Source of the DNA: Pseudomonas laurylsulfatiphila
GTDB lineage: Bacteria; Pseudomonadota; Gammaproteobacteria; Pseudomonadales; Pseudomonadaceae
Reading direction: 5' to 3'
Assembly: GCF_002934665.1 (NCBI RefSeq)
Contig: NZ_NIRS01000005.1
Coordinates: 372,001 to 436,000, forward strand
DNA length: 64,000 nt
Under the pieces are notes generated by a model, which had not been told where the DNA came from, made no database searches, and saw only the letters and a list, made by a program, of their open reading frames with translations. Position numbers and translations under genes: made by a program. The stretch's first letter is position 1. The number at the start of each line of letters is the position of its first letter. Shown piece by piece: positions 42,662 to 51,739 of this stretch.

Positions 42662-43839
42662 GAAGCGCTGGTTGGGGTGGTTGCTGCGATCGATGCGGCG
42701 GCCGGCGTTGGCGCTGGCGTGGCTGTCGAGGTGGCTGCTGCCAAAGCAGACGTTGCTACCGGAGCCGGGTTGGCTGGCTTGGCAGCCGGTGCGGTGGCTG
42801 GCTTGGCGGCAACCGGCTTCTTCACTGCGGGTTTTGCAGCAGGTTTTGCAGCAGGTTTTGCAGCAGCAGGTTTTGCAGCAGCAGGTTTTGCAGCAGCCGG
42901 TTTTGCAGCAGCCGGTTTGGCGGCAACTGGCTTGGCAGCGGCGGGCTTGGCTGCTGGTTTAGCTGCAGCTGGTTTTGCGGCTGGTTTAGCAGCAGGTTTG
43001 GCAGCCGCTTTTACAGCAGGTTTTGCCGCTGGCTTGGCTGCTGGTTTAGCGGCCGGTTTTGCAGCGACAGGTTTTGCAGCCGGCTTGGCAGCAGGTTTCG
43101 CAGCAGCGGTGCGGGCAGCTGGTTTAGCGGCCGGTTTGGCAGCTGGTTTTGCAGCCGGTTTAGCGGCAGCTGTTTTAGCCACGGCTGGTTTGGCAGCAGC
43201 GGTTCTTGCGGCGGCAGGTCGTGCAGCGGCTGGTTTGGCAGCCGTGGTTTTAGCCGCAGGTTTTGCAGCGCTGGCAGCAGCCGGTTTTCTCGCTGCCGGT
43301 TTGGCAGCAGGTTTGGCTGCGGCAGTTTTAGCGACTGGCTTGGCAGCTGCAGGTTTTGCAGCAGCAGGCTTGGCCGGTGCTTTTGCAGCAGCCGGTTTGG
43401 CAGCGGCTTTCTTCGCAGGTGCCGCAGCAGGCTTGGCCGCACGCAGGGACAACACCTTGCCGACAGCCTCTTGTACACGACCGACGCCCTGGGCCAGTTT
43501 CAGGCTTTCCTGGGCATCGCGCTTGAGTTGCAGAATGTAGCCGCGGGTTTCCGATTGACGATCCTTGAGGGCATCGAGCAGTTCCTCAAGATCGGTCACT
43601 GCGCCCTTGGCCTTGGCTTGCGCCTTGGCTTTTCCGGCCGCCGCCGCGTCCTGCAATTTGGTGCGGGACTTGTGCAGTTTTTCTTGCGCTTTTCCGCGCT
43701 GCTTTTCCAGTTTGGCGAGCAGTTTTTCAGCATCAGCCAAGGCTTCGGAACAAGCGGTTTCCAGATGCTCGAGCAGGCTGCCCGAGAGTTGTTGGAGCAG
43801 GTGCAATGGAGTGTTTACTGGCTTCTTGGTGGCCGACAT
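42658..43839 (-). CDS. algP: AlgP (AlgR3), histone H1-like alginate regulatory protein
   Basis: 393 residues. The N-terminal 130 residues form a coiled-coil-like region (LLQQLSGSLLEHLETACSEA; LDALKDRQSETRGYILQLK). The rest is a lysine/alanine/proline tail of KPAA-type tetrapeptides like the tails of eukaryotic H1. Such tails bind DNA. AlgP was described as a regulator of algD in P. aeruginosa. Repeat number is prone to vary, so the length may differ between strains. Confidence 0.95.
   Translation of the reverse strand: MSATKKPVNTPLHLLQQLSGSLLEHLETACSEALADAEKLLAKLEKQRGKAQEKLHKSRTKLQDAAAAGKAKAQAKAKGAVTDLEELLDALKDRQSETRGYILQLKRDAQESLKLAQGVGRVQEAVGKVLSLRAAKPAAAPAKKAAAKPAAAKAPAKPAAAKPAAAKPVAKTAAAKPAAKPAARKPAAASAAKPAAKTTAAKPAAARPAAARTAAAKPAVAKTAAAKPAAKPAAKPAAKPAARTAAAKPAAKPAAKPVAAKPAAKPAAKPAAKPAVKAAAKPAAKPAAKPAAAKPAAKPAAAKPVAAKPAAAKPAAAKPAAAKPAAAKPAAKPAAKPAVKKPVAAKPATAPAAKPANPAPVATSALAAATSTATPAPTPAAASIAATTPTSAS
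42790..43440. repeat. Degenerate 12-bp repeat tract in algP
   Basis: Tandem copies of a 12-nt unit of the kind GCAGCAGGTTTT, GCAGCCGGTTTT or GCGGCTGGTTTA encode the KPAA/KPAAAKPAA tail of AlgP on the minus strand. Several near-identical 15-bp units (GTTTTGCAGCAGCAG) occur in a row at 42838-42912. Confidence 0.88.
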
Positions 43840-44031
43840 GGTTTACCTCCTGGCTGAAGTGAGTGCGGCTCATACTAGACCTCTGTAGCAACCGCCGCTA
43901 GGGCATGTTGACACTATCGAAAGCGTTGTGTTGCAAAGGACTGAAAAACTTCTGCGTCGACGTGAAAGCAGTTCACCGTTGCGCGCATTCTCACTGGCAT
44001 AATCGCCCGCAATTCAGGTCGGAGAGTGCCC

Positions 44032-44697
44032 ATGTCGCGCTGCCTTTTTTTATCGCTGTGTGTGTTTTTTTCGGTGGCCCAAGCCGCCGAAAAAACACCG
44101 GAAAATGAAGCCCACGATCTCGCTTACAGCCTGGGTGCGAGCCTTGGCGAACGCTTGCGCCAAGAGGCTCCCGACCTGCAACTCCAGGCACTGGTCGAGG
44201 GATTGCAACAAGCCTATCAGGGCAAGCCGCTGGCGCTGAAAGACGAGCAGATCCAGCAGATATTGACCGAGCATGAAGCGCGGATTGCCATGCAGTCAGC
44301 CGAGCCGCAAAGTGAATTGGCACTGGAAAAGGAACAGCGTTTTCTCGCCACCGAGAAAGCCAGACCCGGCGTGCGCGAACTGGATGACGGCGTGCTGCTG
44401 ACCGAGTTGACGCCAGGCGCTGGCGCCAAGGCAGGACCCAACGGTAAGGTGCAGGTGCTGTACATCGGTCGCTTGCCCGACGGCACGGTGTTCGATCAGA
44501 ACAGTCAGCCTCAATGGTTCAGTCTCGACAGCGTGATCGCCGGATGGCGCAGCGCATTGCAAAACATGCCGGTCGGGGCGAAATGGCGACTGGTGATTCC
44601 CTCGGCCCAGGCCTATGGCGCCGAGGGTGCCGGTGACGTGATCGCACCGTTCACACCACTGGTGTTTGAAATCGAATTGCGCGGTGCCACCGGCTGA
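44032..44697 (+). CDS. FKBP-type peptidyl-prolyl cis-trans isomerase, exported
   Basis: 221 residues from ATG 44032 (MSRCLFLSLCVFFSVAQAAE); an ATG at 44026 adds two. Signal peptide, then an FkpA-like N-terminal dimerisation region (AHDLAYSLGASLGERLR) and an FKBP domain (KVQVLYIGRLPDGTVFDQN; GWRSALQNMPVGAKWRLVIP; YGAEGAG). It probably folds proteins in the periplasm. It is divergent from algP. Confidence 0.92.
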   Translation: MSRCLFLSLCVFFSVAQAAEKTPENEAHDLAYSLGASLGERLRQEAPDLQLQALVEGLQQAYQGKPLALKDEQIQQILTEHEARIAMQSAEPQSELALEKEQRFLATEKARPGVRELDDGVLLTELTPGAGAKAGPNGKVQVLYIGRLPDGTVFDQNSQPQWFSLDSVIAGWRSALQNMPVGAKWRLVIPSAQAYGAEGAGDVIAPFTPLVFEIELRGATG

Positions 44698-44708
44698 CGA
44701 CACAAACG

Positions 44709-44738
44709 AAAAACGGCGTGCCTTGGCACGCCGTTTCG
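44709..44738. terminator. Terminator between the FKBP gene and algQ
   Basis: 12-bp stem AAACGGCGTGCC/GGCACGCCGTTT with a TT loop. On the minus strand it is followed by T5, so it is best as the algQ terminator. Confidence 0.83.
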
Positions 44739-44757
44739 AGATCTTGCAGAAAGCGCT

Positions 44758-45216
44758 TCAGGCCTGAACCGAATCGACTTCCTTGTGGGCCGTGTGCAGC
44801 ACTTCGATCAGGCAGTCTTCCAGCTCGAAGCGTTCATGCAACAGTCCGCCGAGTGTTTTGAACTCTTCGGCGACACACTTTCCTGCATCACACAGGTCAT
44901 TGAACGCGAGCAGCTTTTCGGTGATGACGTCGATACGCGGGTAGATCGTCTCGGCGAGCTCCAGGCCACGCTTGTCGTTGAAGGCCTTGGCCTCCCCCGT
45001 CAGTTGCTCGTAGATCTCGAAGTGCCCGGCCGATACATAATCGACCAGCACGCCGCAGAATTCCTGCAAAGGCTTGCGGTTCTCACCCAGCGCCTCAGGC
45101 TTTGCGCCCAGCGTGTCATAGGCCTTGACCAGTTCGTGTCGTTCCTGCAACCAGCGATCGATCAGCAGGTGCACTCCACCCCAGCGTTCCTGAGCATTCT
45201 GACAACTTTCGAGCAT
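44758..45216 (-). CDS. algQ: AlgQ, Rsd-family anti-sigma-70 factor
   Basis: 152 residues, helical, beginning MLESCQNAQERWGGVHLLID with the Rsd/AlgQ core WLQERHELVKAYDTLG and LQEFCGVLVDYVSAGHFEIY. Rsd proteins bind region 4 of RpoD and reduce its use in stationary phase. AlgQ was found through alginate and virulence regulation. It has its own terminator. Confidence 0.95.
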   Translation of the reverse strand: MLESCQNAQERWGGVHLLIDRWLQERHELVKAYDTLGAKPEALGENRKPLQEFCGVLVDYVSAGHFEIYEQLTGEAKAFNDKRGLELAETIYPRIDVITEKLLAFNDLCDAGKCVAEEFKTLGGLLHERFELEDCLIEVLHTAHKEVDSVQA

Positions 45217-45394
45217 GGTGATCTCTCTTCCCTTGTGGGTCAGCTGCTCTATGCCCGCTCGCCTCTTGTAAACATCGGTGGGCGGTCAGGCAGAGCGTCA
45301 TCGAGCAACATAATTCCAATGACACGTGCGGGCCAGATTATGCCCGCACGACACTGGCTTCAAGGTACGCAGGCGATAAAGTTCATACAAGTGT

Positions 45395-45946
45395 TTAATC
45401 GCCGGCAAAGGCCCGGTGCGACGACTCGTCGCTGAGCGGTCGCTGATAGCTGATCCAGACCATTCGCAACGACTGGTAAACAGCCAGAATCATCATCGCG
45501 ACGAAGAACAGCAGGCTCCACTCCGTGAGACTCAGGTCGAACAGCGTCCAGGAAATTTCCACACAATCGACAGTGCCCTTGAACACTTGCTGCAGGACGG
45601 AGCGCAGCGCAGAACCGGCGAACAGATCCGCCAGATGGGTCGAGCACGCCGCTGCCTGTTCCATCGGAAGGCTTTGCAGCAGAACCTGTCGCCACGCCGT
45701 GACAGTGCCGGCCAGGCTGCAACCAAGACTGAGCAGCCAATACAGAACGGTTCCGATGCGACCTGGACCATGGACCGAAGCCATCAGGCAGACACCGGTC
45801 AGGAGCGCCAGACAAAACCGCTGTACCAGACACAAGCCGCAAGGCCGTAGGCCGACCGCATATTCCAGGTAGTAGGAAACGCCCAACGCCAGGGCACCCG
45901 CAATGAAAGCCATGAAAAACAAGGAGCGTGAGCAGGCCAAAGACAT
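45395..45946 (-). CDS. Disulfide bond formation protein B (DsbB/DsbH)
   Basis: 183 residues with four membrane segments. The first periplasmic loop carries the CXXC pair in GLRPCGLCLVQR. The second pair is likely Cys in AAACSTHLADLF and in VDCVEISWTL. It reoxidises DsbA with ubiquinone in the inner membrane. This copy next to algQ and hemY matches the dsbH paralogue of P. aeruginosa. Confidence 0.92.
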   Translation of the reverse strand: MSLACSRSLFFMAFIAGALALGVSYYLEYAVGLRPCGLCLVQRFCLALLTGVCLMASVHGPGRIGTVLYWLLSLGCSLAGTVTAWRQVLLQSLPMEQAAACSTHLADLFAGSALRSVLQQVFKGTVDCVEISWTLFDLSLTEWSLLFFVAMMILAVYQSLRMVWISYQRPLSDESSHRAFAGD

Positions 45947-46136
45947 GGCTTATCCGTAAAAGTAGTGACAGGCCGTTACGGTAGAGGAAAGCGCGGCGGC
46001 CTTTCAAGGCAGGCGCCCACGGAGACTTCAGCAGAAGTGTAGGGAAATCCCGACGCAGACGAGAGGATAAAACGTAGTCCTCTGTAGGACTTTGCCTGCG
46101 ACGAGAATGGGTAACCGAGTTTCAGCGAATCATCTC

Positions 46137-46169
46137 ACTGCGACGAGGAAGATTGCTTCCTCGCCGCAG
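46137..46169. other. Hairpin downstream of hemY
   Basis: CTGCGACGAGGAA and TTCCTCGCCGCAG form a 12-bp stem with one A/C mismatch and a 6-nt loop, about 40 nt after the hemY stop. There is no T-tract on either strand, so it may stabilise the mRNA 3' end more than terminate. Nothing else is evident in 45947-46209. Confidence 0.5.
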
Positions 46170-46209
46170 CTCATCACACAGACGCCGGAGCCTGGCGCCA
46201 GCGAATGGG

Positions 46210-47448
46210 TCAAGCGCGAACTGCCACTGGCAGAGGGGCCGCGAGCAAGCGTTCATCCAGCAATCCCAGGCCTTCCTGAAACAGCTGGTTGCTGCGCTCG
46301 GTATCGCCCATTTGCGCCAACAACCGCGCCAGCTCCGCACAGGCTTCCGGATTGCGTTGTACACGCAGGCTGCTTTCCAGATAGTCCCGGGCCTTGCCCC
46401 ACAAACTGTTTTGCAGGCACAGACGACCCAGTGTCAGCAGCAGGCCCGGATCGGTCGGATGGTCCTTGAGCCAGCCTTCAGCGGCCTGCAGCTGGCGGGC
46501 CGGATCATTGCCGCGCACCAGCCCGTAGAGACGAGCCAGATGGCTGTCGTAGCTGCGCTTGAGCGCGGTGCGCAGGACTTCCTCGGCTTCGACCTGAGCC
46601 CCCAATTGCCGCAGTTGCTCGGCATAGGCGAGCACCAGCTGCGGCTCCTGGCGTTGCGCCGAGGTCAGTTGCTGCCAGGCACGTTCGAGCGCTTGCTGCC
46701 CCACCGCTCCGTCTTCTTCCCGTTGCGCCGCCAGAGACAGGTTCGCCCCCCAGGCCCGACGCTCCAGTTCGGTGAGTTCGGCCGCCGGCAGAATTTTGTC
46801 CTTGCGCAGTTCCGGCAGCAGGCGAATCACTGCCGACCAGTCACCACGCTGTTGAAGCAGGCGCTGCAACTGACGCAGGGTCTGTGCGTTATGAGGATGG
46901 CGCTCACGCATGGCTTGCAAGGTGGCGAGGGCGCCGTCGGTATCACCGCGGTCGGTCTGCAACTGGGCGTGGTTCAAGGCGATCGCCAACTCGGCCTGAG
47001 GCTGACGCTCCAGGGCGCGCTCCAGCAAGTTGTCGCTTTCTTCGTAATTGCCTTGTTCGTTTGCGGCACGGGCCGCACCGAGGTAGTAAAGCAACGGCTG
47101 GCGCTCGGCCTCGGCAGCACGATGCAAGTGACGTTGCGCGCTGGCCCAGCGCCCCTCGGCCAGGTCCAGTTGACCATGCTCGATCGCCACCTGCACCCGA
47201 CGGCTGCGGTTACGCCGGGACCACGGGTTGACCACTCCGCTGGAAGCCATCACCAGTTCGACCAGCGCCTTGATACCCCAGATCACCAGCCACAGCACAG
47301 CCACCAGCGCCAAAGTAGCCCACAGGCTCGACTCATAGCGGAAGGTCTTGTAGGCAATCAGCACGTAACCGGAATGTTCGGCAATCGCCAGCCCCAGCGC
47401 AGCGGTAGCGGCGATCGCGAGGAACACGATCACATAGAGGCGCTTCAT
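46210..47448 (-). CDS. hemY: HemY, heme biosynthesis-associated TPR protein
   Basis: 412 residues. Two N-terminal membrane segments (YVIVFLAIAATAALGLAIA; WATLALVAVLWLVIWGIKAL) form the HemY_N domain and are followed by a TPR-rich cytoplasmic part. It is not the protoporphyrinogen oxidase of the same name. It overlaps hemX by 4 nt and closes the hemC-hemD-hemX-hemY operon. The exact function remains unclear in the family. Confidence 0.93.
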   Translation of the reverse strand: MKRLYVIVFLAIAATAALGLAIAEHSGYVLIAYKTFRYESSLWATLALVAVLWLVIWGIKALVELVMASSGVVNPWSRRNRSRRVQVAIEHGQLDLAEGRWASAQRHLHRAAEAERQPLLYYLGAARAANEQGNYEESDNLLERALERQPQAELAIALNHAQLQTDRGDTDGALATLQAMRERHPHNAQTLRQLQRLLQQRGDWSAVIRLLPELRKDKILPAAELTELERRAWGANLSLAAQREEDGAVGQQALERAWQQLTSAQRQEPQLVLAYAEQLRQLGAQVEAEEVLRTALKRSYDSHLARLYGLVRGNDPARQLQAAEGWLKDHPTDPGLLLTLGRLCLQNSLWGKARDYLESSLRVQRNPEACAELARLLAQMGDTERSNQLFQEGLGLLDERLLAAPLPVAVRA

Positions 47449-48608
47449 GGCGTGGCCTCCGACGCGGTGTTCGCGGCAGGCCTGGCCATTGGCTTGACCG
47501 AGTCTTCGGCGTTGACGTTGCGCCGTTCCAGGTACCCCTGCACCGCGCTCAGGGTGCCGGTCATGTCTGGGGTGACTACGGTGACAGGTTGCTTGCTCAG
47601 CTCGGCTACCTGCTCAAGCATGACTTTGCTTTGCGAGTTGTCCGGGTTGAAGTTGCCCTTGAGGATGTCCCGCGCTTCGTCCAGCACTTGGGAGTACACC
47701 GCAGCTTGACCATTGAGTGCGGCCCACTGTGCCTGCTCCAGCGCCAGGCTCAAGGCCAGGCGTACCTGACTCAGGCTCTGGCCGGCCAGCAATGGACGAA
47801 CGTTTTTATCGGCATTGAAATCGATACGGATGTAGCGCGAAATCTGATCCCACCATTGCGCCCAGCGACTGGCACCGTCGCCATCGGCAGTCAGGCCCAG
47901 CAGCGAATCGCCACGGTCCTTGTACTCCGGTGCCAGCTCGGTGAGGCTGGCCACTTGATCGCGCAGTGCGCCCAGACGCAGAAACAGCCCGGTGCGGTCC
48001 GGTTGTTCGGTACTGCGCAAGGCAATCAGGGTCTTGGCCACCTGCTCGCGCGCGGCAAAGGAGCCCGGATCGTTCTGCTCACGCAGTATCTCGTCGGCTC
48101 CCTGGACCAGTGCCTGGGCGCTGCTGATGTCCTGCAAGGCCGACAGTCGCAGACTGGCCAGACGCAGCAAGTGCTCGGCCTCGGCCAGGCGCCAGTCCTT
48201 GCGACTGGCGCCGAGTACGGTTTCCAGACGCTGGTTCAAACGCTGCTGATCACCTTGCAGCTGGATCACCAGGCGACTGCGTGCTTCCAGCTCATCGGCA
48301 GCAGGCAATTGTGCCAGGCGTGCACTCAGGCGCTCCTCATTGAGCTTGAGATTTTGCGCCTGGTCATTCAGCGCCTGTACCTGGCTCAACTGCTGCTGGT
48401 TGTTGGCCTGCAGGTGACGAACCTGCCAGACACCCCAACCGCCCACCGCGACACCGGCCGCGCCCAGCAACAGCGCGAGGATTGCCAGACCATTGCCTCT
48501 ACGCTGCTCGGCAGCTGGTGACGGCGGCGGCATTTCTTCTAGAGGAGCATCAACAGGTGCATCAAGCACCGGTCGCGAGTCATCTTTAGGCAAGGCTGTT
48601 TCGCTCAC
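47445..48608 (-). CDS. hemX: HemX, uroporphyrinogen-III C-methyltransferase-like membrane protein
   Basis: 387 residues. A Pro/acidic cytoplasmic N-terminus of about 35 residues leads to one membrane segment (GLAILALLLGAAGVAVGGWG) and a long periplasmic coiled coil (LQANNQQQLSQVQALNDQAQ) plus helical domain. Although named a methyltransferase, no SAM-binding motif is seen. It is part of the hemCDXY operon, 16 nt after hemD. Confidence 0.93.
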   Translation of the reverse strand: MSETALPKDDSRPVLDAPVDAPLEEMPPPSPAAEQRRGNGLAILALLLGAAGVAVGGWGVWQVRHLQANNQQQLSQVQALNDQAQNLKLNEERLSARLAQLPAADELEARSRLVIQLQGDQQRLNQRLETVLGASRKDWRLAEAEHLLRLASLRLSALQDISSAQALVQGADEILREQNDPGSFAAREQVAKTLIALRSTEQPDRTGLFLRLGALRDQVASLTELAPEYKDRGDSLLGLTADGDGASRWAQWWDQISRYIRIDFNADKNVRPLLAGQSLSQVRLALSLALEQAQWAALNGQAAVYSQVLDEARDILKGNFNPDNSQSKVMLEQVAELSKQPVTVVTPDMTGTLSAVQGYLERRNVNAEDSVKPMARPAANTASEATP

Positions 48609-48624
48609 GTATCCATCCTTTGCA

Positions 48625-49392
48625 TCAGAAAACGGGTACGGGTTGCTCCCGTAACGCCGTCAGCAAGGCCGCGGCACTCGCGCCGCGACAATCCACAACT
48701 GTTTTGGCCCCGGCGGCAAGCGCCAGCTCGGCAACCCTGGGGCTTGGTACAAACAACGGCAACCGCGCCAACTGCGGCCAGGCATCGCCGGCCAATTGAT
48801 GCAGGTGCTCAAAACCTTGTCCACTGCTGACCACCAGCCCGTTCAGGCGTTCCGCCTGGATCCGTTGCGGTAGCACTTGCGGTGGGTAAATCGGCATTGC
48901 CCGGCGGTACAGCTCCAGATACTCGACACTAGCACCAAGCTCACGCAAACGCTCAGCCAGCAATTCGCGCCCACCCTCCCCGCGCAGGATCAGCACCCGC
49001 GCATCGGGTGGTGCGATAGCCTCGCGCAGGCGGGAAAGTTCGAGCAAGGCTTCACTGTCATCGCCTTCTGCCGGGAAGCTCACATCCAATCCGTGAGACT
49101 GGAGGATCTGCGCTGTCGCCGCGCCGACGCTGAACCACTTCACAGCGGGCGGCGCTGGCCGAAACCGCTTGAGCAGTTCGACGCCGATCCGGGCGGCCGG
49201 CTTGCTGACCACGATGATTGCGCAGAACTTTTCCAGCGTCTGAATCACCTGGCGCATTGTGTCAGTTGCCGCAATGGGCATGATGTCCAAAAGCGGCAGA
49301 CTGCTGCTGAAAATCCCCTGTCCGGCCAAAAAGCTGCCCAGCGCCGCCGCCTCATCGGCGGGACGCGTCAGCAGCAAGCGCCAGCCGATCAC
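48625..49392 (-). CDS. hemD: Uroporphyrinogen-III synthase
   Basis: 255 residues, a fast-evolving family. The two-domain pattern is recognisable: LLLTRPADEAAALGSFLAGQ, FSVGAATAQILQSHGLDV and LNGLVVSSGQGFEHLHQL. It closes the hydroxymethylbilane ring with inversion of ring D. Its start overlaps the hemC stop by 4 nt. Confidence 0.93.
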   Translation of the reverse strand: MIGWRLLLTRPADEAAALGSFLAGQGIFSSSLPLLDIMPIAATDTMRQVIQTLEKFCAIIVVSKPAARIGVELLKRFRPAPPAVKWFSVGAATAQILQSHGLDVSFPAEGDDSEALLELSRLREAIAPPDARVLILRGEGGRELLAERLRELGASVEYLELYRRAMPIYPPQVLPQRIQAERLNGLVVSSGQGFEHLHQLAGDAWPQLARLPLFVPSPRVAELALAAGAKTVVDCRGASAAALLTALREQPVPVF

Positions 49393-50330
49393 TCGTGACC
49401 TGCCTCGCCATAGACCGCTTTGAGAATGGCGTCGGCACCCTGGCTTAGAAGGTCTTCAGCGACACGCACACCCAGTGCCTCGGCATCGCCGCGAGGGGCA
49501 CGGGCTTGTGCGCTGAGCAGCAGGCCACCGGCGGGATCGCCCACCAGTCCGCGCAACCAGAGCTGTTCACCCTCCAGCACGGCGTAGCAGGCAATCGGTA
49601 CCTGGCAACCGCCATTGAGGTGCTTGTTGAGGGCACGTTCGGCGGTCACGCGGGTGGCTGTGTCCTGGTGATGCAGGGGCGCCAGCAGCGCATGGATTTC
49701 ACTGTCGGCGCTGCGGCATTCGATACCCACCGCGCCCTGGCCACCGGCCGGAAGGCTGTCGTCGACACTGATGGCCGACGTGATGCGGTCTTCAAAGCCC
49801 AGTCGGATCAGGCCGGCAGCGGCAAGGATAATGGCGTCGTATTCACCGGCATCGAGCTTGGCCAGGCGCGTGTTGACGTTACCGCGCAGGAAGCGGATTT
49901 CCAGATCAGGGCGACGGGTCAGTAATTGCGCCTGACGGCGCAGGCTGGAGGTGCCGACGATGCTGCCCTGAGGCAACTCATCCAGGCTGGTGAAAGTGTT
50001 GGAAACGAAGGCGTCGCGCGGGTCTTCCCGCTCGCAAATGCAGTACAGGCCGAGACCTTCGGGGAAGTCCATCGGCACGTCCTTCATGGAGTGCACGGCG
50101 ATGTCGGCTTCATTGTCCAACAGCGCGGTTTCGAGTTCCTTGACGAACAGGCCTTTGCCGCCGATTTTCGACAGCGGTGAGTCAAGCAGCTTGTCACCAC
50201 GGCTGACCATGGGGACGAGAGTCACCAGCAGGCCCGGGTGAGCCGCTTCAAGGCGGGCTTTGACGTATTCGGCCTGCCACAGGGCGAGTGCGCTTTTGCG
50301 GGTGGCGATGCGGATTTCGCGAGAGGACAT
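49389..50330 (-). CDS. hemC: Hydroxymethylbilane synthase (porphobilinogen deaminase)
   Basis: 313 residues. Starts with IRIATRKSALALWQAEYVK, holds the catalytic-site VHSMKDVPMDFPEGL and the dipyrromethane-cofactor Cys in LNGGCQVPIACYA near residue 240. It polymerises four porphobilinogens. It is first in the heme operon and lies downstream of algR on the same strand with a 138-nt gap. Confidence 0.97.
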   Translation of the reverse strand: MSSREIRIATRKSALALWQAEYVKARLEAAHPGLLVTLVPMVSRGDKLLDSPLSKIGGKGLFVKELETALLDNEADIAVHSMKDVPMDFPEGLGLYCICEREDPRDAFVSNTFTSLDELPQGSIVGTSSLRRQAQLLTRRPDLEIRFLRGNVNTRLAKLDAGEYDAIILAAAGLIRLGFEDRITSAISVDDSLPAGGQGAVGIECRSADSEIHALLAPLHHQDTATRVTAERALNKHLNGGCQVPIACYAVLEGEQLWLRGLVGDPAGGLLLSAQARAPRGDAEALGVRVAEDLLSQGADAILKAVYGEAGHE

Positions 50331-50468
50331 GGATCAATCCGTACTGAATAGATACGGCGGATAATAACAGCTCAGCCAAATCCACTTTGACTTGTATCAG
50401 ATACTACTCGGCCTCCCTGGCCCCGGATGTCCGGCAATCGGGTGTGAAATTCGCCTGCGCACAGCTGT

Positions 50469-51215
50469 TTAGAGCTGTTGCATCATCTTGCGCACGCCAG
50501 CCACATGGCGCCTGCTGACGATCAGCGCATCACCATTGAGGCCTTTGAGGAACAGCTGGAAATGCCCCAGGGGTGTGCGTTGCAGTCGCTCAATACGCTC
50601 ACGGGCGACCAGTGCGTTGCGATGGATACGCACGAAACGGTCTCCGAATTCGTCCTCGAGGGCCTTGAGTGGCTCATCGAGCAGTACTTCACCGCTTTCG
50701 TGACGCAAGGTTACGTATTTGTGGTCGGCAATGAAGTACACCACCTGATCCAGCGGAATCAGCTCGATCCCTTTACGGGTTCGGGCGCTGATATGGCTGC
50801 GCGGTCCGCTGCCGCTTTCGGCAGCAGGGCGGGTCAGGGCGGCGAGCTGGGCACGATTTGGGCGCTCGGCTCTCTTTAATGCGTCATGTAACTGTTCAGT
50901 TCTCACAGGTTTCACCAGATAGCCTACGGCGCTGGCCTGTAAGGCTTCCACGGCAAATTCATCGGGCCCGGCGCAGAACACCACGGCGGGCGGAGTTTCG
51001 CGTTCGCATAACCGTGCAGCCACTTGCAGGCCATCGAGGCCGGGCATGCGGATATCAAGCAGCACGATATCCGGTTTGTGGCTGTCGATCAGTGCCAACG
51101 CCTCTTCGCCATTCGTGGCACTAGGCTCCAGGACACTGTATCCCTCGAGTTCGCCAACCATTCGGCACAGGCGCTCGCGGGCCAAGGGTTCGTCATCAAC
51201 GATCAGGACATTCAT
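50469..51215 (-). CDS. algR: Response regulator AlgR (LytTR DNA-binding)
   Basis: 248 residues from ATG 51215, the same length as P. aeruginosa AlgR. Receiver domain: DDEP near the N-terminus and the phospho-acceptor Asp54 in VLLDIRMPGLDG. LytTR domain from about residue 145 (FVRIHRNALVARERIERLQR). AlgR controls alginate, motility and virulence genes. The ATG overlaps the stop of an algZ remnant (ATGA), the arrangement expected of an intact algZ-algR pair. The usual kinase is not encoded here. Confidence 0.95.
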   Translation of the reverse strand: MNVLIVDDEPLARERLCRMVGELEGYSVLEPSATNGEEALALIDSHKPDIVLLDIRMPGLDGLQVAARLCERETPPAVVFCAGPDEFAVEALQASAVGYLVKPVRTEQLHDALKRAERPNRAQLAALTRPAAESGSGPRSHISARTRKGIELIPLDQVVYFIADHKYVTLRHESGEVLLDEPLKALEDEFGDRFVRIHRNALVARERIERLQRTPLGHFQLFLKGLNGDALIVSRRHVAGVRKMMQQL

Positions 51216-51433
51216 ATTGCGCTGGATTCCTGCGTGAGTCTCGCACAAGGATAGCGTAGACAGGTGAAGTGACGTCCGTCACCGCGATCCACGCTAAGAC
51301 TAGCCCGAGCGTCAAAAAGTGCCGCTTGTCCGGCGGCTAAATTTTCATCTGCCGGGCGATTGGCGGCCCAGGCCCGCATTGGCGACACATCGCCACAGGG
51401 TTTGCTGATATGCAATATGAACACCCCCCCTCT
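51212..51433 (-). pseudogene. algZ: 3' remnant of the sensor kinase gene algZ (fimS)
   Basis: About 74 codons remain, ending directly at algR. The translation (GGVFILHISKPCGDVSP, NLAAGQAALFDARASLSV, DGRHFTCLRYPCARLTQ) resembles the last part of the LytS-type HATPase domain, with N..RL.ALFGARASL decayed to NLAAGQAALFDARASL. The phospho-accepting His region, N and G boxes and all membrane segments are missing. Upstream of 51433 only a C7 run, a REP pair and the argH leader follow. Identification rests on my recall of the family. Confidence 0.6.
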
Positions 51434-51537
51434 ACTTATGGTCAGCTTCTGCACCGAGAAGTGCGCTGATCCTACTGTCCAACTGTAGACGGTTGCCGGG
51501 ACGTTATTGCTCAATTGAAAAATATCGTTGCGCTAAT

Positions 51538-51637
51538 GTAGGAGCGAGCTTGCTCGCGATGGGCGTTAACGATAACGCGTGCCTCCTGGATAAACGCCTC
51601 GACTTCAGGTTCATCGCGAGCAAGCTCGTTCCTACAC
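51538..51637. repeat. REP doublet (GGAGCGAGCTTGCTCGC type)
   Basis: Inverted pair TGTAGGAGCGAGCTTGCTCG and CGAGCAAGCTCGTTCCTACA, about 60 bp apart, where the 5' part of algZ would be expected. The interval 51434-51739 holds this pair and the argH leader only. Confidence 0.87.
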
Positions 51638-51739
51638 CAAAAAACGTATCGACCAGTGTCAGCGACAGGGTTGGCAACCCTGTTATTATCCGCGCCAGCG
51701 TTCCACGCCTTCTTTCTTCAAGCCGATACGAGCGAATTC

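Noticed and set aside
42838..42912. Possible CRISPR-like array
   Set aside because: The repeats are in a coding frame, have no spacers and encode the AlgP tail.
42677..43540. Ala/Gly/Phe-rich frame antisense to algP
   Set aside because: It results from the algP repeats read backwards. The algP N-terminus and gene order identify the real strand.
46070..46092. Small dyad GTCCTCTGTAGGAC before dsbB
   Set aside because: The stem is only 5 bp and its position gives no clear role.
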